From assembly GCA_026901365.1 (NCBI GenBank), contig QLOH01000299.1, forward strand, positions 124,001 through 188,000: a stretch of 64,000 nucleotides of DNA, written 5' to 3'. The stretch is from Sesbania bispinosa. Its lineage: Eukaryota > Streptophyta > Magnoliopsida > Fabales > Fabaceae. Every line of letters begins with the position of its first letter. Position 1 is the first letter of the stretch. Below the pieces are notes generated by a model. That model searched no databases. It had not been told where the DNA came from and was given only the letters and a program-made list of their open reading frames with translations. Shown piece by piece: positions 10,792 to 22,573 of this stretch. The position numbers and the translations under genes were made by a program.

Positions 10792-12148
10792 ATCGTACCC
10801 ACAGGGAACGGTTCAATATAAATCCTAGTGATCACACTTATCAAGTGAGAGAAGATATTTGTTGAGTAGTTTACAATAATAAAAGAAAGAATAATAAATT
10901 GGGATAAGGTTGAGCAAATTACTGGAACTAGGATTGAACTTCGTCTATCGCACCCCTCTTGTATTTGGATACCAATGAAATCTAGGAATTTATAATTATA
11001 ATTATTGAAGCCCAAATAAAATTCATTCATAAAGATCCCTTAAATATGAAATCCTTAGAACAACCCCCTAAACACCAATTACTTGGCTGCTTAATCGAAT
11101 TGCCTAGCTTTAAGATCAGTTGTTAATAGCTATCAATAGTTGAACCCTATTCCTAGGTATTCAATCTATTGAGTAATTTTTACCCAAATCAGAATTCAAG
11201 ATACCTATTCCTAGGCTCCCAAGAACTCGCTCCTGATTTTACAAACCCACCTTCCAGTGCGCCCCATAAAACCATATCATAACTCCGGCACAACGGCAGA
11301 AGCTAAGCGTTAAGAAAGAGTAAAAACACCAATATATTATAAAAATAGAGATTCATAGAGAACAAAGAGAATCCAAATACAATTGGGGATTGAATCGACT
11401 ACATTCAATCCTATGGGAGAGTTTAGCTACAGATGGTAGCCATTACAAACCAATAGAGAGACTGTCACTCTCTCTAGCTCCAGATCTGCTCCTCCGTCTC
11501 CTCCTTTGATCTATGCAAAAGGTCCTTTAAATAGAAGTTGGAAAGCTATTTAAAATCTGGAAGGAATCTTGTTTTGAACTTTTGAAATTTGGAATCCCGT
11601 GTTCCTGCGCTCCATCCTACGCTCAGTGCAGATGAAACGCAGGAAACAGAGAGGAATTTTAATTCCTGCGCTCTACTCGCGCTTAGCGCAGGTGGAGCGC
11701 AGATCTCCATTTCTGCTCTTCCTGGATTCCCCTTTTAAATCTTGATCTCTTCCTGATCTTATTTTTATCTGCTATGCTTTCCTTATTTCCCCCTTCTTAG
11801 CTTGACCTTGTGTTGATTCTTTCTTCAATTTGATTTGAGAATTTTATCTGCAAAATCTTTATCCAAATAACTGCTGATTTTATCTTGATCTACTGTCATT
11901 TAGAATCTTATCTTACAGATTCTTTCATCAAATAAATGCTATCTTGTTTCTTCATTTAAAACTTTCATCTTTATCTGCAAAATCAACAGATTTCTTATCA
12001 AAATAGCATCAAATTCAAATTTTAATCAAATAATTACAAAATCTGAATTTATTACGAAAAAGAGGTAATTTGGGGAATAAATCTAACATTTTACCCTTGA
12101 TAAGTGCTGTAACTATATACAAAATTATCATATTTTTAGCACTTATCA
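10792..12148 (-). repeat. truncated solo LTR, same family as 45687-47114
   Basis: Matches the solo LTR at 45687-47114 from the ATCGTACCCACAGGGAAC block to the terminal CACTTATCA. The first ~55 bp are missing where the Tekay-like LTR abuts. The end forms an inverted repeat (TTGATAAGTGC...GCACTTATCAA). GCGCTTAGCGCAGG-type palindromes lie at about 11607-11700. ATTTT follows at 12149-12153. It probably inserted in the Tat element first and was then hit by the Tekay-like element. Confidence 0.82.
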
Positions 12149-12267
12149 ATTTTCACCGTTTATTTGTTTTAAAGATTCTAATTTTCTTATTCTTGGGATG
12201 ATTTCATCTCTCTGTCTCCGTTCAATCACCTTCTTTTCTCTCTCAAGGACACTTCAAGCTTCCATTA

Positions 12268-15200
12268 ATGTCTTCTGATGCTCTTGATTTTGTTCCCCTT
12301 GCTATCACTAAAGGTGACCTTCTTGCTCGGGATGACACAATGTATGTTCCTGAACCTGAGCGCACTGAAGAGAAAATGGCTATTTGGAAATCCCAGGTAC
12401 TAATCCCCTATTCTATTAGGAAAAAACAATATTCTTTCTTAGGTCCTTACATGACCCATTCCTTTCTTGATCAATACAATGATTTCTTTCCAAGTTACAA
12501 AGAAGAGGGAATTCGTGCTTTTAAAAATATTATTCAAGTAGATCATTTGGATAATATTTCTGATGTTTTTCGAGCTACTCCTCCTACTCAAAAAGATTCT
12601 TATGTCATGTGGTTGAATAGAATTGAAGGTACTTTGGGTCCTTTATGGAAGCAACTTGATATCTTCGATCTTATTCAACTCAGTAAATTTGATTTGAGCA
12701 TGGATCCTACTCTGATTCTTTCCTCTTTTCTATTCTGGGAAAGATCATCAAACTCTTTTCATTTCCCTTATGGTATGCTTACACCTACTTTATTCAATGT
12801 TGCTGCCATAACTGGCCTTCGACCTGAAGGCCAAGTCATTCTCCCTATCATGAAGGTTCCAAAACCTCATGTTGAGCTAATCTGGGACAAATTGATTTAT
12901 ACACAATTCATCCAAACCAATTCTAAATCTGGTGAAGTTACTGAAAAAGAACATGTTGCTTTTCTTTTGGTTTGGCTTTCTGCTTTCGTGTTCTGTTCTC
13001 GATCTCTTCAGGTCCCTAAATCCTACCTTCCTTTAGCTCAACTTCTGGCTAAGGGGATTCGAGTGGATCTTAGTAGATTTCTGTTGGCCAATGTTTATGA
13101 TATGCTTACTGAGGCCATTTTCAGTTTGAAAATCAAACAACTTGTCAAAAATCTATGTGGTCCCTTCTAGTTCCTTCAACTATGGTTCAATGCCATTTTC
13201 GAAGAAAAATTTCAAAGTTCTATGCCTTCAAATTCGAACCATCCTTCTTCCATCGAAGGCTATAGGTTGTCATTCCTTACTCCCTCTTCGAAAAAGGACC
13301 CTTTGGAGTCCTTCAAATCTTATTTCTCTTCTTTCCTGAATATAAAGAAACACTCTCCTAATCTTGCACCTTTCTCTGCTCGAACTCGAGGACCTAAATG
13401 GTTTACTCAAAAGTTCCCTTGTGACACTCCAGGTGCACAAGCTGAAAGTTTGGAAATTTGGAAGCAATTTATTTCCTATGACCTCATATATTGTGGCTTC
13501 CATGCTAAGGATTTTTGAGTTTATCCTTATCAACCACAGTTGGTGGCTCGTTAATTTGGGTTAAGTCAACTTCACTCAACAACATTTTTCAAATCTAGAT
13601 CTCAAGTCTTGGTGGAAGACTTACTCAATGGTGAGGAAGGATTTAAAAAACTTCAAATTGCAAAGGCTAGGAAGCCTTTATCTATTTTCCCAGATCCCTT
13701 CGAACCTTCATACTATTGCAAATTGTCTTTCGAGGAATCGTGGTCTAGATATTACAATATCATTTAAGTTGATGAAGATACATGCTTTTCAAGACTAACC
13801 AAAGACATTCCTTATGTGCAGAAGCCAGCAAAGAAACCAAAAGGTACGCATGTTAAAGAAATTGAGGCTTTCGAGAAGTATTTTCACGTGTTCTATAATC
13901 CGAATAAAATATCTAGAACAATTTATGAAGCTGCTATTTCATTAAAAGAAAAGATTTCTTCTAACTTGAGAAATTGCAAAGGTATTAATTCTAAAGGAAA
14001 AACTGTTTTCGAAAAGTATTGTCCTAGATTTCCATCTTTACCAACTGCAAAATTTGGTTTGGCTAAGAGTTTACATGGTCCTGAGTGGACTAGGCCTGTA
14101 AATCTCGAAATTCTTTATAATGACGCCAAACCTCTTTCGAAAAGAGTTACTTTAACAAAATATACTCTTGATTACTATCCCCTTATACCTCATATGGATC
14201 TAGAACATGTGAGAATCCTTTCTAAGAACTCCATAGTCAAAGGTAAAAATACAAAATTTTTCTAATTCTCCAACTTGCTCTAATTCTATACTTACTACCC
14301 TCAATCTTCTTCTCAGCTCAAGAGACCAAACTTTCTGAGGAAGCCAAAGAAGATTGGGAAAGTGCGAGGAACAAGAGAAGAAACCAAGAAATGTAAAGTT
14401 GTTACATCTTCTTCTCAAAAACCTTCTGTAAGCCAAATTTCATCTTTAGAAATCCCTATAATTTGCTTGTAATTCCATAACTTTTATTTTTTCTTTCATA
14501 GGTTGTTGCTTCTAAATCTAGGAAAAAGGCAAAATCAAGCAAGGTCAAAAAGAATGATGAACCTTCTGATCAAAGCCCATCTACTTCTGTGGGCAAGAAA
14601 AATGAAGTAGATGATTCTAGCAAAGCCAAGAAGAAAGTAGCAAAAGGAAAAAAAAAGGAACCATCAACTGGATCTGGTGGAGAGTCCCTCTCGAAGGTAG
14701 ATTCAAATTCTCCTTTGAATTTGATCTTTTGTGAATTCAGGGCTCCTGTTAATGTTTATCAATTTTTACTTTCCCAACAGGAAGCTACCCCTGAAAAGAA
14801 ATTATACCTTCGAGAGAAAAGGATATTCCAAAGAAAAAGAAGGTACTCTCAGTGATTCCTCCAGGCAAAACCATTGGCGCTGTAAGACTTTATTCCCTTC
14901 ATTCATTCATTCCTTTTAACTTAAGTTACTTATTCTAACTTGAATATGTTTTCCTTATGTAATCTCAGAGAGTTGGCCAAAGATTTAAGGTTAAGGCCAA
15001 TAGAAAACAAATCCCAAGTGGGGCATTGAACCAAGTAATATTTTTGTACTTTTATCATTTAGGAAAGAAACATTCTTTAGCGTTTATATCTATCTAATCT
15101 CAACTTTGTTTTTCTTCAGATTGATATCTCTTCGGGCTCACGGACTGAAAGTGATGCAAAAGAAGATAAAACCATCGAAAGTCCGCTCCAAGCTTCTTCT

Positions 15201-16241
15201 ACGAGGAGATCTGTCTCAAAGGAGAAGTTCATGGATGATATCGAAGAGAATGATGAAGAAAATGAAGAAAACGAAGTAGAAGAAGTTCAGTCCCCTTCTA
15301 ATCCAACTAAGGCAGATTCTCCAATGCAGGAAGAACCTTCAACGCCTACTCCTCAACTTATCCAACAAGAAAATGAGAAAACATCTCCTGTCAAGGAAAC
15401 TTCTACTATCCAAACTGAATCAGAAACTCCAGAACAGGCTCCAGGTTTCTCGAAGGAATCATCTAGATCTACTCCTGTGTATACTCCAACAGACTTAGAT
15501 GATTGCCTTAAGGGTTTGGATTACAACCCTTTTCTGGTTCTAGAAGTCCTTTCTGGTGAAGTTTCTCTATCTTTTGCTCACTCTGAAGCAACTGTGCAAA
15601 ATCCTCCGAGTGAAGATGCCTCCATCGAAGTAGTTCTCCAAAATTTCAATAGGTTAATTTTTGAGAAATCTATGCTCAAAACTATTCCCAAGGACCCCCA
15701 TTACAGAGAAGAGATAAAATGCTATTTAGCCCTTTTCGAGAAAAGGTAAGAGGAATTCTCTGAATCTCAACGTTAAGGGATCAAGTGTTTCTCGGAATTG
15801 TATCAGAATGCAATCAACACTTTAAGTCAAATTGAGCAAACTACTTCAAAGTTGGGAAGTCAGAAGATGGAAAAGGCTGAATTGGTGGAGAAACTTCAAG
15901 ACAGTAAGATGAAAGTTTCCACGTATGAAAAATCAATTCAACAAAATTTGGTGAGGGTTGAGGAACTCACAAAAGAAAGTCACAACATCGAAGAAGCTAT
16001 TAAAAAGCTTCAGGAGGATACTACAAAAGTCAAGTCAAGCAAGGATGAGCTCGAAGCTACTATCTCAAGACAGAGGTCTTCTCGCATCGAAATCCTTAAT
16101 TCTGTCAAAGGCATTTCGAGGGATGCTGTTGAAATCTCAAAGGACATAAGCAATTTGGAGAAATCTGATTATAGCTTGAAGATCCAATATGAAGACCTTA
16201 TGCATGACTTTGCAAAAATGCATCATGATCCTCCTTTTTAA
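12268..16241 (+). pseudogene. antisense extra gene of the Tat element: PMD-like, basic and coiled-coil regions, six exons
   Basis: Exon 1 (12268-14242) stays in one frame for about 658 codons. Its start resembles plant-mobile-domain proteins (MLTPTLFNVAAITGLRPEG; KNLCGPF then FLQLWFNAIFEE; FLGPYMTHSFLDQ). Four stops interrupt it at 13168, 13516, 13552 and 13765, each one transition from a sense codon. Exons at 14317-14427, 14502-14696, 14781-14881, 14969-15034 and 15120-16241 follow. The middle exons are Lys-rich with a PKKKKV-like NLS. The last has an acidic stretch (EENDEENEENEVEE) and a long coiled coil (EKAELVEKLQDSKMKVSTYE, IEEAIKKLQEDTTKV), with stops at 15747 and 15774. Exon 4 has a one-base deletion. 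A total of about 1190 codons is inferred. Extra antisense ORFs are known in Tat elements; their function is unknown. This copy is dead. Confidence 0.8.
14243..15119 (+). other. cluster of five short introns in the antisense gene
   Basis: GT...AG intervals at 14243-14316, 14428-14501, 14697-14780, 14882-14968 and 15035-15119 are 74 to 87 nt long, T-rich, and end in TTCTCAG, TTCATAG, CCAACAG, ATCTCAG and TTCTTCAG. Introns 2 to 5 fall between codons (phase 0) and join open frames rich in Lys, Ser and Glu. For intron 1 the phases do not match: either a base has been lost or gained, or the donor is a weaker GTCAAA at 14236. These calls rest on consensus and frame continuity only. Confidence 0.72.
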
Positions 16242-16278
16242 TTCATTAACACTTGATTTTTCTGTAACATTTTGGATA

Positions 16279-17464
16279 TTATGATTCGAACATGGGTTCG
16301 AATTTATTTCTCTTCAAAACACACTTTTTATGCACAATTTTTATTTCTTGCAAAATTGGTTTATACTCTTTCAAGTTTTTCCCGTTTATTGACATTATGC
16401 GCAAATCACCAACTAATTCTCGAATTGAATACACATTATTCGAATAAACTTTCTCGATTTCAAAGGGTCCCTCCCAATTAGGTGACCATTTTCCAAATTT
16501 CTTAGAATTTTTGTCTATTGGTAAAATTAACTTCCAAACATAATCACCTATTTGAAAACTTTTTTTCTTGACCCTTCAATTGTAATAACGGGTAACTTGC
16601 TCTTTTTGTCTAATAATATTTTCAAGAGCAACTAATCTTTCTTCATCAAGTTCATTTAATTCATCAAACATTAAATTCCAATAATCCTGAGAAGGTAACT
16701 CAAACTGTCTTTGAAATCTTATTGATTGCAAATTAACTTCAACTGGTAATATAGCATAATGACCATATACCAATTTATAAGGAGTTGTTTGAGTAGCCTC
16801 TCTTGGAGAATTTCTATAAGCCCATAGAACTTGATTAAGTTTTTCATGCCAATTTCTTGGACGCTGTCCAATGTGTCTTTTAATTAAAGCAATGATTATT
16901 TTGTTAACTGCTTCAAGTTGACCATTGGCTTGTGCATAATAAGGTGTAGAAGAAAGTAACTTTATTCCTTTCGATTCAGCAAACTTAACCATTTTTCGAC
17001 CAGTAAAAATAGTTCTCTGATCTGTAGTAATAGTTTCAGGTAGGCCAAATCGAAATATAATGTTTTCTTCGATAAAACGAATGATATCCTCTTGAGAAAC
17101 TTCTTTTAAAGGAATTGCTTCTACACACTTGGTAAAATAATCAACTCCAACCAAAATAAATTTATGGTTCTTAGAAGAAGTTGGATGTATCATTCCAATT
17201 AAATCAAAAGCCCATCCTCTAAAAGGCCAAGGTTTTATTATCGAATGTAATTCACTATGCTGGAACTTGTTGTACATTTCCGTGTTTTTTACATTCCTCA
17301 CAAGACTTAGCAAAATTATGGCAATCTTTGGCCATTGAAGGCCAATAAAATAACTTTCTTCTCAAAATCCATTCCATTTTTCTTCCTACTTGATGTGCTC
17401 CACAAGCCCCTTCATGTACTTCTACTAAAGCTAAATACACTTCAGTTTCCCCAAGACATCGAAG
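16279..17464 (-). pseudogene. Tat integrase
   Basis: The minus strand shows the zinc domain (HEGACGAHQVGRKM...SCEECKKHG), the core with D-D-E positions (WAFDLIGMIHP, TITTDQRTIFTG, ANGQLEAVNKI) and the C-terminal part (FQIGDYVWKLILP, KWSPNWEGPFEIEKV) ending at TAA 16279-16281. A frame break lies near 17260 between the zinc domain and the core, and a TGA at about 16577 interrupts the C-terminus. Integrase would insert element cDNA. The end of the frame is 37 bp from the end of the opposing antisense gene. Confidence 0.88.
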
Positions 17465-18371
17465 TTAATTCCCATCAATAGCTTTTTTATAAAGCTCTTC
17501 ACCTAAAATACAATAGTTAAGAATCTTATACTTCGATTGTTTGTTATCAGAAAGGGAAGGATTTTGTATAAGGTTCAAAATCTCTCTCATCCAATCATCT
17601 TGATCTAGAAGATTAATATTATGGATATCGAATTCTTTCATTGGAAGTCTTTCTTGAATATCACTGATTTTCCTTAACGTTCCAATTGAAATTCTATATC
17701 CCGAAGCTATCTGAGCCAGTTCATTAGCTTCAAAATTCTTACCTCTTGGAATGTGTTCAATCTTAACTTCATCAAACATTTCCAAAAGCTTGTTGGCTTG
17801 AATCAAATACTTAGCCAATTTTGGATCTAAACATTTATACTCCTTAGTTATTTGCTTTATAACTAATTGGTAATCTCCTCTAATATGCATATTCCTCGAA
17901 TTCATAGAAATTAATACTTCGAGGCCAACAATGAGAGCTTCATATTCCACTGCATTATTAGAACAATGATGTTTTATTTCGAACATCATTTGAATAGGAA
18001 ATCCCTTAGGTGAAAATAATTAAAATTCCAATTCCTGCTCCATTTTTATGTTTTCATCCATCAAAATATAACCTCCAAGGTTCTAAGCCCACATATATTG
18101 ACTCTTCGATTGGAATTGGGGGATGGTCAACCAAGAAGTCAGCAACAACTTGTCCTTTCATTGCTTTCAATGGGACGAATTTTAATGAAAACTCAGTTAA
18201 TGCTAACGCCCATTTTCCAATTCTACTGTGCAATATAGCCTTTAATAACATATGTTTTATTACATCGAAATGAGAAATTACAAATACATCATGAGGTTTG
18301 ACATAATACTTTAGTTTAGTACAAGAATAGTACAAACATAAACATAATTTCTCTATTGGACAATACCTAGT
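17465..18371 (-). pseudogene. Tat RNase H plus second (archaeal-type) RNase H-like domain
   Basis: The first part continues the gypsy RNase H (VISHFDVIKHMLLKAILHSR, GQVVADFLVDHP). The second starts at LYFDG (18054) and continues HHCSNNAVEYEALIVGLEVL, MHIRGDYQLVIKQI and KIEHIPRGKNFEANELAQIA, matching the extra RNase H typical of Tat elements. These enzymes degrade RNA in RNA:DNA hybrids during cDNA synthesis. Stops near 18051 and 18007 break the frame between its two halves. Confidence 0.85.
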
Positions 18372-19979
18372 TTATGCATCATTGAGGACTCTACTTAAGT
18401 AATAAACGACCCTTTCTACACCATTTTCGTCCTCTTGAGCCAGCATACTTCCAATTGTGGCTTCTGAAGCAGAAATATATAACTTCAATGGTTTTCCTAG
18501 CAATGGAGGAGTCATAATCGGAGGCATTGTCAAATATCTCTTGATTTCTTGATAGACTTGTTGATGCTCGTTTTCCCACTTGAAGTTTTCCTCTTTCTTC
18601 AATTTAAGTAAAGGGGAAAACATTTTCGTCTTTCCTGACAAATTAGAAATAAACCTTCGAAGAAAGTTTACCTTCCCTAGGAAAGACTGCAATTGCTTCT
18701 TTGTAGTAGGCGGAGATGCTTCTAGAATTGCCTTAGTCTTATTTTTATCAATCTCAACGCCTTTTTTATATACAAGGAAACCCAAAAAATTACCTGGAGA
18801 TACCCCAAAAGCACATTTAATAGGATTCATTTTTAAACCATGCTTTCTCATTCTTTCAAAAGCTTATCACAAATGATCTAAATGGAAGTATTTTGATTCA
18901 AACTTTACCACAACATCGTCTATATAGACTTGCATAAATTTTCCTATTAAATCATGAAAAATCGAATTCATGGCTCTTTTGGTATGTTGCACCAGCATTT
19001 TTAAGGTCAAAGGGCATCATTACCCATTCATAAGTTCCTATTGCACCAAGACATCGAAAAGCTGTTTTCGATATATCCTCTTCAGTAATAAAGATTTGAT
19101 TATACCACGAGTATCCATCTAACATACTTAAAAGTTCATTTCCCGCTGCCGAATCTATTAACATATCAGTAACCGGCATTGGAGATTCATCTTTTGGGGG
19201 TTGCGTTATTAAGATCTCGAAAATCAATACATACTCTTAAAGTTCCATTTTTCTTAATAACAGGTACTATGTTAGAAATCCAATCTACATACCTGGCAGT
19301 TCTAATAAACTTAGCTTTTAGAAGATGCTCGATTTCTTCTTTGATTTTTGAAACTATTTCTGGAGCAAATCTTCTAGGAGCTTGTTTTACTGGTCATTTA
19401 TCTGGATAAGTTGGAAGTTTATGCTCAACCAGCTCTCGACTCAAACCAGGCATCTCATGGTAGTCCCATGCAAAACAATCCTTATATTCCTTCAACAAGT
19501 CAATCATTTAATTTCTTCTTAAATTCTCCTTCGAGATTCTGACTTATGAAAGTAGGACTTTTCTCGTCATCAGTTCCTAAATTCACTTCTTCGAAAGGAT
19601 CTTGTGCTTCCATTTTCTTAATACCTTGAGATAAAGTCCCTTCGAAACCCAAAGGGGAATCATCATAAATACAGTCTAATATATCAAATTCTACCCTTTG
19701 CATTTCTTGGACATATGTTTCAACTTTCTTGATCATGTTCTCAAGGTACTCCTTTCCAGAATTTTTACATCCTTCTGAAATCTCTTCACAACCTTTATCT
19801 TCTTGTTCTGATGATGTTTCTTCTTCCATTACTTCCTCAATAATTATTCTTCCTTCTTGCCATCTGACCTTAGTGGTCGTTATTTCATCATTATATTTGA
19901 TTTGTTCAAATTCGGCCTCGAGAGCCACTTCTACCTTCTTTTCGTCCATATAGGCCGAAATTCGAGCCCAAAAGCTTGA
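18372..19979 (-). pseudogene. Tat reverse transcriptase with acidic linker
   Basis: A Glu/Asp-rich linker (about 19500-19979) leads into RT: KYKDCFAWDYHEMPGLS-like, VPVIKKNGTLRVCIDFRDLN, KTAFRCLGAIGTYEWVMMPF, then a catalytic YIDDVVVK at about 18925. Thumb and connection follow (GFLVYKKGVEIDKNKTKAI, LQSFLGKVNFLRRFI). It copies element RNA into DNA. Breaks are a frameshift near 19500, a TGA near 19395 and a one-base change near 18978 just before the YIDD box. Confidence 0.87.
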
Positions 19980-19981
19980 AC

Positions 19982-21343
19982 TTACTCCGGGTCTGAGCAT
20001 TCTGAAATGTTTGTGGCCTCATGTGGGCCAACATCACACTGCAACATGAATCCACAATCTGGATTCAACCTTAAAGAGTAAGGAACTTTAGTTGGCATCA
20101 ACATGTATTTGTCAATTATTTCATAAGGCCTTACCTTCATTACTTTCTTTTCCATACTTCTCACATCCACAACATCTTCTTCAACATTGAAATAATTTTT
20201 ATCCCCATCGACATAAATATGCACTCCTTCTTTAGTCCATAGGCATAGCTTTTGATGCATTGAAGATGGAACAACACCAACTCCATGAATCCATTCTCTA
20301 CCTAGCAACAAATTATAGTTTACCTTTGAATCGACCACAAAAAACATCATATGTCTCATGATGGTTCCTACAGTTAATTCTAAACACAAAACCCCCTCAG
20401 ACTTAGACGTCTTTCCACTAAAGTCAGTAATTACCATCTGATGTGGCATCAAGTCTGCTTTAGACTTCATTAACTTTCTCATCATAAACTTAGGCATCAA
20501 ATTCACTGCTGCTCCTGAATCAACAAGTACTTTGCCTATGCTTACATCATTGATCAAGGCTCTGATAAATAATGCTTTCATGTGCAACTGCATCTCTTTA
20601 GTAGGTTTTTCGAATACAGCAGAATCATTCTGGAAAATTTGTTTGCCAATGTATGAATAACATATAGGTTCATCACCTATGTTATCTCCTTCATAGTCTT
20701 CATCTTCCAAGCCCTTTTCAAGTTCTTCTGCGTACTCAGCAGGAAAAACTGAAACTACTGCACAGATACCATCCAGACTATCTGTGAATCCTGTTTCAAA
20801 GTTTTCTGTTAACAAATCATCTTCGTTTTCATCAAAACCTCCAGTTACCTGAAAAGATGGTTTTTTCTTTACCACTTGTGCATACGAAGGATGATTCGAA
20901 TTTGCCTGCGCCTGAATCACTTGTGAATTCTTTGCTTGAATTGGCTTAGGTTGTGTATTATTCTTTTCAGGTATCATGCTTTATTTATCCTGCTCTTCGA
21001 AAGCAGCTTTCCTCATTCTCTGTGCCCTTCTCCATTTGGTTTTCGACATTGGTGGCTTGTTACCATAATAAAGCATCTGCTGAAATCCTTGATAATTATA
21101 TTGAGGTTTAGGATATCCAGGACGGATCAATTTATTCGGAGGAACAGTTGAAGGTGGTACAAAAGTTCGAGGTTTCCCAGTAACATGGAAATTTGGGCGT
21201 ATAGGTTGTTTCCCCTTATTTATCACATTCACTTTCTGAGGCACTTTCTCTTTTGAAATCGAACTAGATTTTGAAATCCAACCCCCAACAGCAGGCCCAG
21301 TCTTAACTTGCCTATTTTCATTATTTTGGCCTTTCATGGCCAT
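19982..21343 (-). pseudogene. Tat gag tail and aspartic protease
   Basis: A Pro/Lys-rich segment (21343-20981) ends at a stop. A long frame (20977-19982) then carries the retropepsin: active-site GKVLVDSGAAVNLMPKFMMR and the flap/dimer part VNYNLLLGREWIHGVG. It would cleave the gag-pol polyprotein. The C-terminal part runs to NPDCGFMLQCDVGPHE. The protease itself reads intact, with DSGA present, but it is cut off from gag by the upstream stop. Confidence 0.86.
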
Positions 21344-22573
21344 CGATTGCTAGTGCCTCTTTATTTCAGAATCTCGAAAGGCCTTAGTTGTTGATTTGTC
21401 AAATATTGCATGGAATCTTGGACACAATTCAATTGAGGCATCCTCAAACTTCTTCCTATTCAGAAATTCGATAAGTGATTCTCCACCTTTTGGAAAAACA
21501 TCTCGAAGTTCCTGAACTTCGTCAACAGCCATCTCAGTGGCTTCTTTGACAGAATTCAAATCTTCCACTTCAACCATATTAATACTTGCAGGTTCTGCAT
21601 AGTTAGCATTCACCTGAAATGGATCAGAATCGATTTTCATTACCATTGTTGTTTTCTCCTCAAACTTCAATCTTCCCTGTTTGATAGCTTCTTGGATAAT
21701 ATCCCTGAAACGAACACGGTTGTTAGTCCAATGTCCATATGCATGATGATACTTACAGTATTTTCGACCTCTTCTCTATTCTTGAGAAGGAATTTTATGA
21801 TCGTCACCTAAAATTATTTGCTTATCCTTAACAAATATGTCAAATATTTGATCAACCTTTGAAATATCAAAGCCATAATTTTTCTTAGCAAACTTATCTT
21901 TTGTATCATTATTAGTATTACCATATAGTTTTAAGGATTGACAAACATAAGGAGGCCCTGGCTTAAGTTCTGCCACATGAACATCATTATCCTCTAAATC
22001 ATACTCGTCATCACTGCCATCAGAAACTTCTAAGTATGCTATTTTATCTTTCCTTAGAAATTTCTCAGGTTTCTTAAATCTTTCTTTTTCTTTCTTAAGA
22101 TGTTCTATTTGTCTTACTTTATCAGCTAATTGGGCCATATCCCCGAGTTGTTGATTGATTAACTTTTTACGAATTGAATAATCCAAACCACCTGCAACCA
22201 TTTGAACCAATTCATATTTAGGAATTTGAGTAAAACATCTAGCTTTCATTTGTCTAAACCTGTTCAAATAGTTATCTATTGACTCATTTGATGATCTTTT
22301 AATATTAACCAGGTCCATAAGAGTAACCTTAGTTTCCCCTCTAAAGAACTGTTCATTAAAACCTCTTTCTAACTGATTCCACGTGTGGATCGAATTAGGA
22401 GAAAGGGTTGTAAACCAAGTGAAAGCATTTTTGGTTAATGAACTAGGAAAATACTTCATTTTCAATTCCTCATTATTAGCCAAATCACCTGCTTCGATTT
22501 GGTATCGAACAATGTGTTCGACGGTAGATTGTCCTACTTCACCATCAAACTTGGTAAATTTAGGGACTTTCCA
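21344..22573 (-). pseudogene. Tat gag, C-terminal half with zinc finger
   Basis: Begins at the right arm of the solo-LTR insertion: WKVPKFTKFDGEVGQSTVEH, NAFTWFTTLSPNSIHTWNQL, NEQFFRGETKVTLMDL and IDNYLNRFRQMKARC, a Retrotrans_gag domain. The finger region YCKYHHAYGHWTNN follows near 21745, but the expected last Cys is Arg. A TAG near 21776 and another at 21350 interrupt it. Gag forms the virus-like particle. The N-terminal half is at 26523-27443. Confidence 0.87.
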
